A DNA stretch of 64,000 nucleotides, from assembly GCA_951799445.1 (NCBI GenBank), contig OX637293.1, positions 22,878,001 through 22,942,000 of the forward strand, written 5' to 3'. Both the position numbers and the translations under genes were made by a program. Positions 1 to 17,262 of this stretch are shown here, in pieces; position 1 is the stretch's first letter; each line of letters opens with the position of its first letter. The notes below the pieces were generated by a model. It had not been told where the DNA came from, made no database searches, and saw only the letters and a program-made list of their open reading frames with translations. This DNA comes from Pseudisothecium myosuroides. Lineage: Eukaryota; Streptophyta; Bryopsida; Hypnales; Lembophyllaceae.

Positions 1-746
1 TTAGCCTTCAAAAATGCCTACAAAGAAATTTAAATTGGTCAAAGGAATTTAACTACCCACACCAAAGTGAGCTTGAAATTTTGGATCGACCATAGTCATC
101 ATATGACTTGAGTTATTTATTTCATGTATTTTGGATAGAAACTAGATGAAACAATCTCTACTTAGTGATGAACTTAGTCATTCAATTAATTCTATAGCCA
201 AGTATGAAACATGTAAAATTTACATGATAATTAGTTTGTTCATCCCAATTTGCATACTTATTTTACAAAGCAACACCATTCCAATATTTTGTAGCAATTT
301 TGTTTCTTCATCCAAAAAGAAAGAAAAAGATATTTCCTAATATTCTTTTGGACTTTTTCTAGAATTTCACATTTGTGTAAATTCCATTTAAAACCATGGT
401 TTAGCAAGTGATTTATAGTTACTTGACATTTAATTTTTTATATGTTTTTAAAGGATAACAGCTAACTATAATTGGCTCAATAATTGGTTTTTAATAAGCA
501 CTTAAATTATGAATTGGGACCTTGCATATCCAAATATTGAAGAAATGAATTGAAGTTCTTTCTATTTTGAAGCGATTCTACAATTTTGTTTCTCCATTTG
601 AATTTGGAAATATCAAATTTTTATATTTTATTTATAAGCTTGTTTTCACATTATCTACTTCGAATAAATGCACTGTGAGTTTGTCTTTCTTCTTTGAGTA
701 AGTAAACGATAAGAACCATGACCTCTTCAGTGTCTTACTATGGATC
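1..746. other. AT-rich intergenic stretch, no gene seen
   Basis: No ORF longer than about 64 codons with protein-like composition, no RNA gene and no clear terminal repeat was seen. The sequence is AT-rich and runs into the first TTAA-flanked element at its right end. Confidence 0.5.
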
Positions 747-1394
747 TTAACCCCTAAATGCCCAAGGACTTTTTTGAGCTTTTAGGAATGTTCTAAATTG
801 AATAAAAAGTCAAAACTTTGATACGTTCATCAATTTATTTTGAATTGTAATTGTACAAATTCAAACTAGACATGTTAGAGATCACATAGGAGAAGGAAAC
901 ACAACAGCATCACTTACCGATTGAAAGATTATAATGTTTGATCATGAAGGTGTTAAAACTATGAAAGTGATTTGAAGTCTTTCAATCTTCTTTTCACATG
1001 TCAAATCTAAAAAGTTGGTCACCAAAAAAATATGAGGGTAAAGGACCTAACATGCATAATTCCAATCAATTTATGGCTTTTCAAAATCTATTCTACAATT
1101 CTTTTAAATGAATTTCTAATGTGATTTTTTCTCCAAGATCTAGTGTATTTGAGGCTCATTTCCTAGAGCCCTCAATACTATGGAAAGTTAAGATTGGAAT
1201 GGACACCCTTGCACAAAATCTTGAATAGAAAAATCATAATCAATCATTTTCAAATTGGATTTTTGATGCTTAAACTAGAGTTCAGATTTAAAATATATAT
1301 AGAAACAATTAAACGTAACAACTTGGTTAGGTTTTATTTTACTTCAAAGTATTGTCAACACCAAAATTTGGAACCTTGGGCATTTAGGGGTTAA
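747..1394. mobile_element. TTAA-flanked MITE, copy E1 (perfect 17-bp TIR)
   Basis: The element lies between TTAA at 747-750 and TTAA at 1391-1394. Inside these, CCCCTAAATGCCCAAGG (751-767) is the exact reverse complement of 1374-1390, giving a perfect 17-bp terminal inverted repeat. The interior is AT-rich and has no transposase. It is related, in inverted orientation, to the copy at 33512-34138, which shares the terminal motif and stretches such as the segment around 925-945. TTAA duplication with CCC...GGG ends is known from the piggyBac superfamily; assignment here is inference. Confidence 0.85.
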
Positions 1395-1579
1395 TCTATT
1401 CATGACACAAGGAAAATGTTTTCCTAGCATTAAAAATTATTACAACATAGATCACTCAATTTTTTTAAAAATGCATATTAATATTGAAAGTAAAGTAGAC
1501 ATGAGACCTATTAAATACTGGCACATTAATTTCCATCAGTAACATTTTTCTAGCAAGCAAACCAAGCACCTGGATGATT

Positions 1580-2513
1580 TTAACCCCTAAAGGACCGAGG
1601 CCTTTTTTCTGCCAAAAAACAATGAAAACTGCCATTTCTATAGCAAAGAGTAAAAAAATTTGAAAAATGTTTTTTTTTCACATCCAACCGTAGGATCTTA
1701 CACCTAACTAGTATAAGAATGTGTGGAATTTTTTTTAGAATTTTTGACCGCACAGATTGCAAGATATTTGCATTTAAAGTGAAAAAAACAAGTTTTTCAG
1801 CACATTGTGGGACTAGATTTTTTGACTTTAAACATTTTTAACTTAAAATTTTTGCACTACAGAGTTTTGAGCTTTTATTTTTTATAGTGGAGAATTGAGT
1901 TGAGAGTCTAGAAAAAAAATAATATTAAAAAAAAACTTAATTATCATTCTTAAAAAAATTGTTAAGTAGATGTAGGTACAAGATAGAAGGAAAATCTAAA
2001 ACATTCATATATTTTAGATGGAATTAAAATGCACTAATCCCAATGGTGAGATTGTTCTAACAAGTAAATCAGACCATTCAAAAAAAAAAAAATTGAAAAA
2101 TTTGAAAAATTGCATTCAGAAATGAATCCTAAAGTTATTTTTTTCAAGAAGATGCTTTAATTGCCCGAAAAACAAGAATGTCCATAACTTTCTCATAACA
2201 TATCCAAATGAAATGAATCAAAGCTTTCCGGAAAGCCAAAAATATAATCTATGAGAAAAAAAATATTAAAAAAAAAATTTTTGTCCATTTTTTTTTGCTG
2301 CCCGAGCTGCCCCGTGTCCCCTGTTTTGAGCTTATATGGTCATAACTTTTTTTCCCGGGCACCGATTGTGAAAAAATTTATATTCTCTTTAAGCTAATCA
2401 GTTTTTCTATCTCCAAAAAAAGTTTCAAAAAATCAGGAGAAATTTTCAGCCCGTAGACACCTGCCCGAAAACACATTTGTCCCCCGTAGGGACAATGGTC
2501 CTTTAGGGGTTAA
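1580..2513. mobile_element. TTAA-flanked MITE, copy E2
   Basis: TTAA occurs at 1580-1583 and 2510-2513. CCCCTAAAGGACC after the left TTAA is the exact inverse of GGTCCTTTAGGGG before the right one (13-bp TIR). The interior is AT-rich with no coding capacity. It is very similar to E3 in the same orientation and to E5 in opposite orientation. An internal motif near the right end, around 2475-2500, has a hairpin-like CCCCCGTAGGGA segment. Confidence 0.88.
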
Positions 2514-2775
2514 GAGATTGGTTAAAAAACAAATTTTATAAGTTATAATGCTCCATAACTTTCACAAACGGAATGAATCAAAGTACTTATATGGACAAAA
2601 ATATATTCAATGAAGGAAAAAAAAATTCAAAGTTTATTTCAAGCATTGTATTTTTCAGCTGCCTGAGCTGAAGCATTTTCAACTTAGAGGTGCGAGCAGG
2701 GGTGTCATTATTTTTGCCTTGTTCATTGATGGAAACAAAAAATTTACTCTCCAAAAGCTAATCTATTTTTCTATC

Positions 2776-3934
2776 TTAACCCCTACAAGACCGAGGCCTT
2801 TTTTCTGCCAAAAAACACTGAAAACTGCCATTTCTATAGCAAAGAGTAAAAAAATTTGAAAAATGTTTTTTTTTCACATCCAACCGTAGGATCTTACACC
2901 TAACTAGTATAAGAATATGTGGAATTTTTTTAGAATTTTTGACCACAGATTGCAAGATATTTACATTTAAAGTGAAAAAAACAAGTTTTTCAGCACATTG
3001 CGGGACTAGATTTTTTGACTTTAAACATTTTTAACTTAAAATTTTTGCACTACAGAGTTTTGAGCTTTTAATTGTTATAGTGGAGAATTGAGTTGAGAGT
3101 CTAGGAAATAAAAAATAAAAAATTTAAACTTAATTATCATTCTTAAAAAAATTGTTAAGTAGATGTAGGTACAAGATAGACGGAAAATCTAAAATATTCA
3201 TATATTTTAGATGGAATTAAAATGCACTAATCCCAATGGTGAGATTGTTTTAGCAAGTAAACTAGACCACGCAAAAAAAAAATTGAAAAATTTGAAAAAT
3301 TGCATTCAGAAATGAATCCTAAAGTTATTTTTTTCAAGAAGATGCTTTAATTGCCCGAAAAACAAAAATGTCCATAACTTTCTCATAATAAATCCAAATG
3401 AAATGAATCAAAGCTTTCCAGATAGCCAAAAATATAACCCTGAAGCGCTTCGACGTCCATATTCTGGACGATGAACAGAGCGCTTCAAGGTACTGTTTAG
3501 CCCAGCTAATTCTCATTCATCCACTGTAATACTTGGATTTAGAAAAGACAACCTTCCTTAATGACCAAATTCCAGAAATTTCAGAAAATGATGTTTCTAT
3601 ACAAAGATATAAGCAAAAATGTGCAAAATTTCGAAAAAGGATTGAGGCGTTAAGGGGATAATCTATAAGAAAAAATATGTTAAAAAAAGAAATTCAAATT
3701 TTTGTCCATTTTTTTTTGCTGCCCGAGTTGCCCCCCGTCCCCTGTTTTGAGCTTATATGGTCATAACTTTTTTTCTTAGGCACCGATTGTGAAAAAAATT
3801 ATATTCCCTTGAAACTAATCAGCATTTCTACCTCCAAAAAAAGTTTCAAAAAATCAGGAGAAAATTTCAGCCCGTAGGTACCTGCCCGAAAATGCATTTG
3901 TCCCCCGTAGGGACAATGGTCCTTTAGGGGTTAA
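2776..3934. mobile_element. TTAA-flanked MITE, copy E3, with a nested element
   Basis: TTAA occurs at 2776-2779 and 3931-3934. The left end reads CCCCTACAAGACC, the right end GGTCCTTTAGGGG. The body is nearly collinear with E2 except for an extra 220 bp (3438-3657), which is a second, shorter element of the same kind. The two tandemly placed copies E2 and E3 are separated by about 260 bp of unrelated AT-rich sequence. Confidence 0.86.
3438..3657. mobile_element. Short CCC...GGG element nested in E3 (ATAA duplication)
   Basis: E2 gives the empty site: a single ATAA followed by TCTATGAG. In E3 this ATAA is doubled (3434-3437 and 3658-3661) around a 220-bp insert starting CCCTGAAGCG and ending GCGTTAAGGGG. 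The insert is the same family as the element inside the phosphoglucomutase copy (18285-19256), in inverted orientation. Its target is ATAA rather than TTAA, so the site preference tolerates one mismatch. Confidence 0.8.
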
Positions 3935-4002
3935 AAAGATTTCTCAAAAAATTGTGCCAAAAACTGAAATTATACAAATTTGGTTGAGCTTTCATTTGTC
4001 CC

Positions 4003-4603
4003 TTAACCCCTATGGGACTGGGGGTGTTTGGGCATAGTCCCTGTTTTCTTGACTAGCTCTTGTGACAAGCATAATTCCTCATTTGTGTGGAATGATTTTG
4101 ATGATCGCCACTGTTGAAATGAAATAAGACTTATTTAGCTTCCCTGTAAAAAAAGATCAACAAAATCGCACAATTTTTGAGAAAATGCCACTGTTGACAA
4201 GATTGATGAAAGATGTTCGGTTAGGGAGTACTTTGTATGTACGCTGAAATCAAGATGTTGAAATCAAAATGCTCAAAACTGCTCCAAAAATTCTGATTTT
4301 TTCCCACATGTGCATATCATCATAATATTGATGTGTAATTTTTTTCAAATCATTTTGAGGTGTAGAAAAAAAGATATGAGAATGTGAAGTAATGGCCTAC
4401 AATGATTTTCCATTCTCAAAAATTTCATCAAAAATTTCACACTCAATCATTTCTCAATCGGATTGCACCAACAAGATTCAACAAAAAAAATCATCTAGGG
4501 TCTCTTTGTTGCTTATGGACTATTAGTGAGGTTCACATATCAATTTTTTTACAAATGTAGTTGTAGAATCCATGTAGTGGCCTTATGGTCCTTTTGGGGT
4601 TAA
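4003..4603. mobile_element. TTAA-flanked MITE, copy E4
   Basis: TTAA occurs at 4003-4006 and 4600-4603. The left end is CCCCTATGGGACTGG and the right end GGTCCTTTTGGGG, an imperfect inverted repeat. The interior is AT-rich and unrelated at a glance to E2/E3, suggesting a separate subfamily sharing only the ends. Confidence 0.75.
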
Positions 4604-5430
4604 CCACAATCTTTTATGGGTGAAATTGGATATATTGAAAAATTTTACTCCCCAAAAAATAATCTATTTTCCTTTCTTAAGAATAGAATTCAAAAAATTG
4701 CACCCAAAATTGAGATAATAAGAATCTTTCTAAGCTATCATTTTCACTTGAATGGACAATAATATTTTAGTGGTCAAAGGGGGATTCATTTTTTTCCCAA
4801 CTTATCTACATTAGGAGTATTTGTTTGTGCTACTTGAATGCCACATCCAATTGCCATATTTCCACTTCATTAAATTATAGCATTGCATGTCATTGTCAAT
4901 GCCAAGTATTTAATCTCCAAAATTTTCTTTCTATTTTGGTTTTAAACTATGTAGTCTTAAAACTCCAAAACTAAAGATTTTGGATTAGTCAAAAACTAAA
5001 AGTTTCACTATTCAAATTGGAGTAGTGGCAATGAAGATTACATCACAAAAACTTTGTGCAAAAATAAACCTTAAAACAAAAAATTTAAAATATAAAATAA
5101 ATGGATAAAATTGGTTAATTTGATCAATGCCCAAGTCCTTAGCATTACTAAAACTTCAGTTCAAACTTTTGAAACATAACTTCCAAAAATTTCAAATTTA
5201 AACTTTTGAAACATTTCAAATTTAGGGGGCTACACAAGTTAGTCATTTTTCCTAAGTGTATAAAACATGACTATATTTCAAACGGATTAAAGAAACTACA
5301 CATTTCAAACTTAGAAGGCTACAAAAGTTACTTATTTTCTACTTGTTCATATATTGCAGGGTTTACATGTGCATTGAAATATACAATTTGAGCACATAAT
5401 TCATGAGACAATAGTTACAGATTCATTTTT
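4604..5430. repeat. Dispersed repeat, inverted partner at about 36420-37760
   Basis: Blocks of this segment recur as reverse complements on the other side of the Em gene. One pair covers text around 4830-5040 and 37300-37540. Another covers about 5200-5250 and 37080-37150. A third covers about 5280-5390 and 36430-36560. The right-hand copy is split by extra sequence at about 36575-37070. No coding capacity was recognised, and the nature of the repeat is unknown. Confidence 0.7.
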
Positions 5431-5897
5431 CTTTCAATTTGAACTCTAATAAAAAACGAATTCTTAACTTTGGTCTCATGTGATATTTTTATTATTCTTA
5501 TTCAAATTCTATCTTTCTTTGGCATGTCAACAACGGTCACATGTATTATCGTTATCCTAACAATCATGAAATGTCATTAAATCTCACCCTCCACTCCGTT
5601 TGTAGTTCATTTCTTATTCTAAATAGCATTTGAATTCTTATTCAATTTTTTATTTTTGTTGCATATCAACAAGGCAAGATTGCATGCAATCTAATTGTAA
5701 AAGAATTGTGCTCTTCCTAAATCAAAGCTTTACATTCCATCACTGCACAACAAGGGCATCATCTATAAATTTGCCTAAGTCACAAATTTTATTTCCATCC
5801 CCTCTTTGTAGCTTTGAGTTGCAATGCCTATTTTTTTTTATTGTTGGGAAGCTCAGTTGTCAAATTTACTCTAACCTCCCTTGCATCTAGAAAGTCC
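5431..5897. other. Intergenic, no gene recognised
   Basis: AT-rich sequence with one 86-codon open frame (5630-5890, plus strand) of low-complexity composition that I do not regard as a gene. Confidence 0.4.
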
Positions 5898-6297
5898 TTA
5901 ATCCAATAACATTGCAATAGATACTAAGTGTCCAATCGATGATAGTGAATCCTTCTATAGTAACATCACAACAGACACTTAGTATCCAATGGTTGATAGA
6001 TAATCCTTCTGTAGTAACATCACTACAAATACTAAATGTCCGATGGATGATAGAGAATCCTTTTGTAGTAACATTGCTACATATACTAAGTGTCCAATGG
6101 ATGATAGAGAATCCTTCTTTGTATGAAGGAACTTTGTATGAGGATAGATGTTCATCCTTGGAATTTTGAGTGAAAAGGAGAGGTCTTGCAGAGTAGATTG
6201 ACCTCCAATGATTGCTCTTGGATTTTTTAAGCAAATGATTCACACGGTACCCAGAAGGATGATTTCCACGGTGACCAGCCCAGTGTTCCAGGGTTAA
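5898..6297. mobile_element. TTAA-flanked element E14, just downstream of the phosphoglucomutase gene
   Basis: TTAA occurs at 5898-5901 and 6294-6297, with ends TCCAATAACA and TGTTCCAGGG (imperfect inverse). It contains a 54-bp tandem array and, near its right end, a module (about 6259-6282) also found in E13 on the other side of the phosphoglucomutase gene. Lack of an empty site makes the boundaries an inference. Confidence 0.6.
5905..6120. repeat. 54-bp tandem repeat, about 3.7 copies
   Basis: Successive GATAG(T/A)... landmarks fall at 5941, 5995, 6049 and 6103, an exact 54-bp period with a few substitutions per unit. Because 54 is a multiple of three, both strands carry open frames through the array (for example 5939-6169 plus, 5887-6309 minus); these look like by-products of the repeat rather than genes. 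Confidence 0.88.
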
Positions 6298-6627
6298 ATA
6301 CGAATACACTTATGTGATGAAGAATTATGTTTATCAGCGATGGTCCCAAGCCCAAAATTGAGTCGATGACAATCAGATTTTGGGAATAAGTAATACCAAA
6401 ATTGAAAAAATAAAATTCTGCACAGTTCGCTAGAACTCTTGCACTGTGCCAGCAATATGCATCCGGTGAACAAAGATAAATTGAGGTCGCAGCTTCACTC
6501 CTACAGTAGTTATGAAGCGTCCATCTAAACTCATCCATGTACAGTACATGTACAGGTGCCCTTCCAATGTGCTCTGTTGCACATGCCTTCTCTGCCTTGC
6601 TTTCAACTGCCTGCCAATAGGTCTCAT
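6298..6627 (-). other. Probable 3' flank/3' UTR of the phosphoglucomutase gene
   Basis: Non-repetitive sequence directly after the phosphoglucomutase stop codon on the minus strand, ending at the TTAA element E14. Open frames here (6227-6538 and 6430-6627, minus) are short and unrecognised. The exact poly(A) site cannot be set from sequence. Confidence 0.4.
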
Positions 6628-12740
<6,113 letters not shown>

Positions 12741-13230
12741 CCTTCAAACTCTACACACAACAACAAAGGACTCCAATCTCAGTCCCTTCCCAAACAAAAC
12801 CTCCTAACTTAGATTCAACACCGCCCACCAAATCCACAAGATCTCGCCAATGCAACTCGTTTTTCCCATCAAAGAACTTCCGATTCGACTCCAACAGACC
12901 ACGAGTCGATGAACTCCATAACCCACTCAAGTCTAGACCCCAAACTGCATCCCCCAATTCGCAAACCACAGATAGCCAGCATAGATCTCCAGAGCCCCAG
13001 ATTGCGAATGTGTGCAGGAATTGCGACCTTGGAGACGATTTGGGGATGCAGGGAGACGATTTGCGAATGTTGCAAGTGATGCAACCAACGCAGGTGTGGC
13101 GATGGTGGATCTAGTGAAGGAAACGAGCAGGTTTGTGATGAAGAGGAAAAGAGGAAGCTCTGTTGGTGAAGCTCTGTTGGTGGGGTCGCAGGGGGACTGG
13201 GCCACAAATCCAGGCTAGGGTTGCGGTTTT
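12741..13230 (-). promoter_or_regulatory. 5' flank/5' UTR of the phosphoglucomutase gene
   Basis: Sequence immediately upstream of the phosphoglucomutase ATG. About 185 bp of it (12741-12925) is also present in the partial gene copy at 19257-19455, so it was part of the duplicated unit. Several overlapping open frames on both strands between 12751 and 13302 are GC-richer than the surroundings but none is recognisable. No confident TATA box was identified. Confidence 0.45.
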
Positions 13231-13450
13231 GCTCCATTGATTTTTTGTGCAATTGCAATCAACATCCAAGGCACAACTGCACCTGCCATGCCGAGCTCCC
13301 ACATTTTATTTTCTCAGTTTTTCCCTTTCTTTCTAATGCTGTACTAGCAAAGGACACTATGTACCACGGTCTCACATTTTGGGGCTTCGAATGGACAACA
13401 ACAATATATGATTTTGGTTTTTGGATGTATAGTTGGTTTGGGTTTTTTTG
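13231..13450. other. Spacer between phosphoglucomutase promoter and element E13
   Basis: No feature recognised; a 77-codon frame (13221-13454, plus strand) is rich in aromatic residues and looks non-coding. Confidence 0.35.
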
Positions 13451-13677
13451 TTAACCTGTAAATGCCACGAAGGATGTTCTCCGGCCCATGAATGACAAAG
13501 AATCTCTCCATATAGGAAAGAAGTGCAACTATTCATCCTCTGAATTTTATAGGAAAAGGGAGATGGTCTACAACACTTTGACTTCCGATGAGCGCTTTTG
13601 TATTATTTTAATCCAAAAATTCATACGGTGACAACATAGATGATTTCCATGGTTACGAGCCCGTCGTTTAAGGATTA
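13451..13677. mobile_element. Short TTAA-flanked element E13
   Basis: TTAA occurs at 13451-13454 and 13674-13677. The left end is CCTGTAAATGCC and the right end GTCGTTTAAGGA. Its right part (about 13635-13665) shares a module with E14 at about 6255-6285, so the phosphoglucomutase gene is bracketed by two related elements. Confidence 0.6.
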
Positions 13678-15190
13678 AAGTAGCAGCATCCATAACCATC
13701 AAATTAAGGTTTTTGAACATGATTATTATTAGTAAACATCCAACAAATTATAGGATCCTATTAGCAAGAGAAAAATGATGCCTCTGCACTTTAGAATGTA
13801 TTATTTAAATACTATAAAGATAAGTTGTGCATTTTTAAATAGCCAATTGCAAATGCACCTAATACCAACACTAGGGTCTGATGTGATTACAAGGATGAAC
13901 CTTGTAAGGATGTGATTACAAGGATGTACTTTCCCTTATTGTAATCACATCTATTCACTTTCCCAGATTTTCCCAGATTTTAGAGGAGATGGTTATAGGT
14001 ACAATAATGGTTATGGGTGTTGCTACCTTTCATGGAGTAAGGAATCTTGAACTTTCTTAAGAATTTGTTGATATAATTTTCTAATGTTTTTCCAATTTGG
14101 TTTTGGGGGTTTGTTACTTGAAGTAAGGAATTTTAAGCATTAGAAGACATTTGAGGCCATTAGAAGATTGTGCGTTCCCAATGCGTTCCCAATGCGTTCC
14201 CAACTTGGAAACTATGCCACATGCGCAGTCTGACGTGGTCGGGAGAGTGCCATGTTAGATTTTATTATTTTTATTTTATTATTTTTTAATTTAAAAAAAT
14301 TCACTTTTGGAAAAAAAAATTGACAGCGTTATTGCTAGTTCTGAATAGGGGAATAGGCAAGGGGAACAACCTTGAAACGGCCCTCCAAAGGCTTCAAATG
14401 TCCCCTAAAGCCTAGTGATTTCTTAAAAATTTGTTGATATACTCAATGTCATCCCAATTTCTATAACTTTTGGATACCCAAATTGCAATTGTAATGGGCA
14501 TCTGGTGCAATTTCTAATGTGAACATATATGCCAATCCAAGCTTCTAAAATAATTTTTTGCTTTACTATTACTTTAAATTTTTAATAAGTACCACAAACT
14601 AGAATTTCTAAGGACTTGCTTGGGTCATTGCATTTCTAATGTAGTTCCCAAATCCTATTAAATTTGTTACAAAAATGACAACTACCATATTTTTGTATTG
14701 TTGAAAATACATCATATTGACATTAGAATTTGGTTCCAAATCCTTTCAAATGTTGTTTTTGCATTCGTATAATCTAGTTAAGACATCAATATATACTTGC
14801 AATTGTTCCAATAATTCTTGTCATTTCAATATTAGTCCAATGCATATTTGAAACCCTATGAATGAGATTTTGGTATTAAATTTTGATGGGCCTTGGAGAA
14901 ACCAACTTCTGAAAATTCTTTGTATGACAAACATTCAAATTTTCACTTTTTGATGTTGAACTTCAAATAATCAAAAAGTGAAAATTATGTACTTCAAGTA
15001 ATCAAATTGACCTTATTCGTGCATTTTTTCCACTGGCATCCCCACTAGTTAACGAAAGAAATTTCAGTTGCCCCTATCAAATCAATAGATTAAGCTTAGA
15101 TTACACATGAAAACCAAAATTGAAGCACAAATCTTTTGAGACCAAACAAGTTCAACAAGCTAAACCATTTGGAATTGTTACATTTTCTCT
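13678..15190. other. AT-rich intergenic sequence with small repeats
   Basis: No gene was seen. A short palindromic block at about 13905-13965 repeats the phrase GTGATTACAAGGATG in direct and inverted orientation. A 12-bp tandem repeat lies at 14171-14203. The rest is AT-rich without recognisable features. Confidence 0.5.
14171..14203. repeat. 12-bp tandem repeat (TGCGTTCCCAA), nearly 3 copies
   Basis: The unit ATGCGTTCCCA recurs three times in direct succession with a 12-bp period. Confidence 0.85.
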
Positions 15191-15449
15191 GAAAATGAAA
15201 CTCCTATGAAGACAAGATATGGAGCCAATAGGAGGCCTTCTTTGTGAAGAAGGTGTGATTCCTCTTTTCACCTTGTGAAGAATGAGAATGGACAAGGCTT
15301 GTTAATCTTTACCATGGTTTCTCAATCTTCACCCCCATTCTTCACCTCCAAAAGAAAAGAAAAAACTTCTCAATCTTCAAAGAATGGGCCGTCTACAATT
15401 CAAAGAGAGTGCCATTATCTGAAGATTGACAATGGAGAGAAGAAAATAG

Positions 15450-15970
15450 AGGTAGTCACACCTTCTCCGAGTCTGGAATTTCTCTGAAGAATGAGAAGTT
15501 GTTGAGAGAAAAGAGGAGCCAATCAGGAGCCTTTCTTGTTGGAGAAGGTGTGACACTCCTTTTGTTGGTGTAGATGATGAGAATGGTACATTTGAGAACA
15601 AGAATTACCAACGCAAAACACGCAAAACTGGAACGCGCACTACTCGGGTTGCAGACCCTGGGATGCATGGACCGCAGGACGCGCATAACACCCTAAACCA
15701 CATGATGAAGGCATTGAACATGCAGAGTACTGGCAGGACTTTGAAAACTTGGGATGTAAATGCAACACACAAGGTGCAAGGAGGAGCGGAGCACCCTAAA
15801 CTTTGCTTGCTAAATCTTCCTCAAGTCCATTATTCACCTCCAGTAGAAAATAATGGACGTAAGGAAGATTTAGCAGAAAAAGTATATTTTGTGAACATGA
15901 AGCCACTGCGGATGCGCCACGTCCCCATTCTTCAGAGAAATCATGTGCAGTGAAGAAGGTGTGACTACCC
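15450..15970. mobile_element. Inverted-repeat-flanked element of unknown class
   Basis: The left end at 15450-15497 (GGTAGTCACACCTTCTCC...) matches the inverse of 15922-15969 (...GAAGAAGGTGTGACTACC) over about 45 bp with several mismatches. Additional partial copies of the same terminal phrase occur at about 15245-15265 and 15545-15560, indicating nested or decayed relatives. It contains a hairpin at 15810-15873. Superfamily is not assignable. Confidence 0.55.
15810..15873. repeat. Imperfect hairpin, 24-bp arms
   Basis: CTAAATCTTCCT... (from 15810) pairs with the inverse of ...AGGAAGATTTAG (to 15873) with two mismatches around a 16-bp loop. It could form a stem in RNA, but nothing shows it is an expressed small-RNA locus. 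Confidence 0.7.
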
Positions 15971-15996
15971 CTAGTATTATAGCCCCTCTGTAGATA

Positions 15997-16357
15997 CAAT
16001 AGAACTTCTCTTACTGCATACTCTCTTTGTGCATAATATGTAGTAAGAGAGGTTCATGGGTGGGACCAATTTCAAGTTTTTAATCTAAAGAGTAGTGTAG
16101 TTAGAAGTCACATTAGCCAAGTGCCATTACTACAACTGTGCAATACAACTACATGAAACCTCTCTTAGTGCATAGTCCCAACCAGCGGGGATTTTTTGGA
16201 GCTGTAGCTCTACAGTAAAGCCCTGCGTGCCCTCCCACCAAAGGTGAATTTTGGGAGGGAGTCAGGCGCAGTGGCTTACAGCACTGACAATCTGGCGATA
16301 AATCGCCAGAAAAAAATCCGCTGGTCCCAACACTATGCACTAAGAGAGGTCCTACTG
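15997..16357. mobile_element. pogo/Emigrant-like MITE with a nested hAT-like MITE
   Basis: Terminal repeats CAATAGAACTTCTCTTACTG and, at the right end, the inverse of CAGTAGGACCTCTCTTAGTG, flanked by TA on both sides (15995-15996 and 16358-16359). CAGT-starting TIRs with TA duplications are typical of the Tc1/mariner pogo group, including Emigrant MITEs of Arabidopsis. It lacks coding capacity and is interrupted at 16183-16323. Confidence 0.8.
16183..16323. mobile_element. hAT-like MITE with 8-bp target duplication
   Basis: The 8-bp sequence GTCCCAAC occurs on both sides (16175-16182 and 16324-16331). The element begins CAGCGGGGATTTTTT and ends with the near-inverse AAAAAAATCCGCTG. An 8-bp duplication with CAG-type ends is the hallmark of hAT elements. 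It sits inside a pogo-like MITE, giving a clear order of insertion. Confidence 0.85.
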
Positions 16358-16359
16358 TA

Positions 16360-17262
16360 TCTCTTTGAGGCGATTTTGTGATTTGTTTGCTTGGTTGCAC
16401 ATGATTGATTTTCCAAAATTGATAATTTGGTTTGTATTTTGAAATTGTGCTCTTCTGAATCCTAAAAACTTTCAGCCTTGTTTTGGAGATCGATTCTTAT
16501 CCCAGCAAGCAGCAACCAGGGTACGGCAGGGTGTCCCTAACTTACACTTCCATGTCCACAAGTCCGTCAAGCTGGCCCATGAGCTTCACATTGAGCACAG
16601 ACTGTGGACAGAGTCTTGACTGATAGCCAACTTGCGGATATTCCTTCAGCCACTTTGGATGGATTTCACTTTGATCTCACTGTTTCTGAGCTGCAGATGA
16701 CAGAGGACTGACAGGGAGGGAGAGATGAGTGAGGAGATGATGGACCGGGACAGCGCGGATTGCAATCAGTTCAGGGGCCTTCACTTCACTCAGCTGCTGC
16801 TTTGCTGGGGTTCACAAGTTTGACATTGGAAAGGGATCAGTGAGGGATGGAAGGTTACAAAACCGACACTTGTTGCTAATGTGCCTAGTTAGTTACTATT
16901 AGACTGGGCAAATTTTCAAAATTTTCTTGGTGGCAAGTGAAAGGAGGTTCCAATGCATCAAAGAATGTGACATTTGGATACCGTATGCAAAAGTTAGGAA
17001 GGGTCAAAGTTGTTTTTGGTAGAGGTTCCAAAATTGTTTCTTCCACATAGTTTGGAGATGTAGATAGAGTGATGATGGCGGGTTTTGAGGGTGCTCACTT
17101 TATATTTCAATTTTCGAGGTAGTGTAAGTTGTAGTTTTTGGTACTTGCATGGTTTGGGATCAACTATGTATAGATGGATTTAAGTTAGCCCCTGAAGTTC
17201 TTTGGGTGTTTTTGAGTAAAATTGCCACAAACCAGTACATGTTGAAAACAAAGTGGAGTGGT
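16360..17262. other. Intergenic, no gene recognised
   Basis: Moderate-complexity sequence without long open frames or obvious repeats. Confidence 0.4.

Noticed and set aside
5887..6309. 140-codon minus-strand frame over the 54-bp array
   Set aside because: The frame is held open by the repeat period; the peptide is repetitive with no known family.
12869..13302. Overlapping frames of 90-129 codons upstream of phosphoglucomutase
   Set aside because: They lie on both strands in a GC-richer promoter/5' UTR region, mutually overlap and show no domain.
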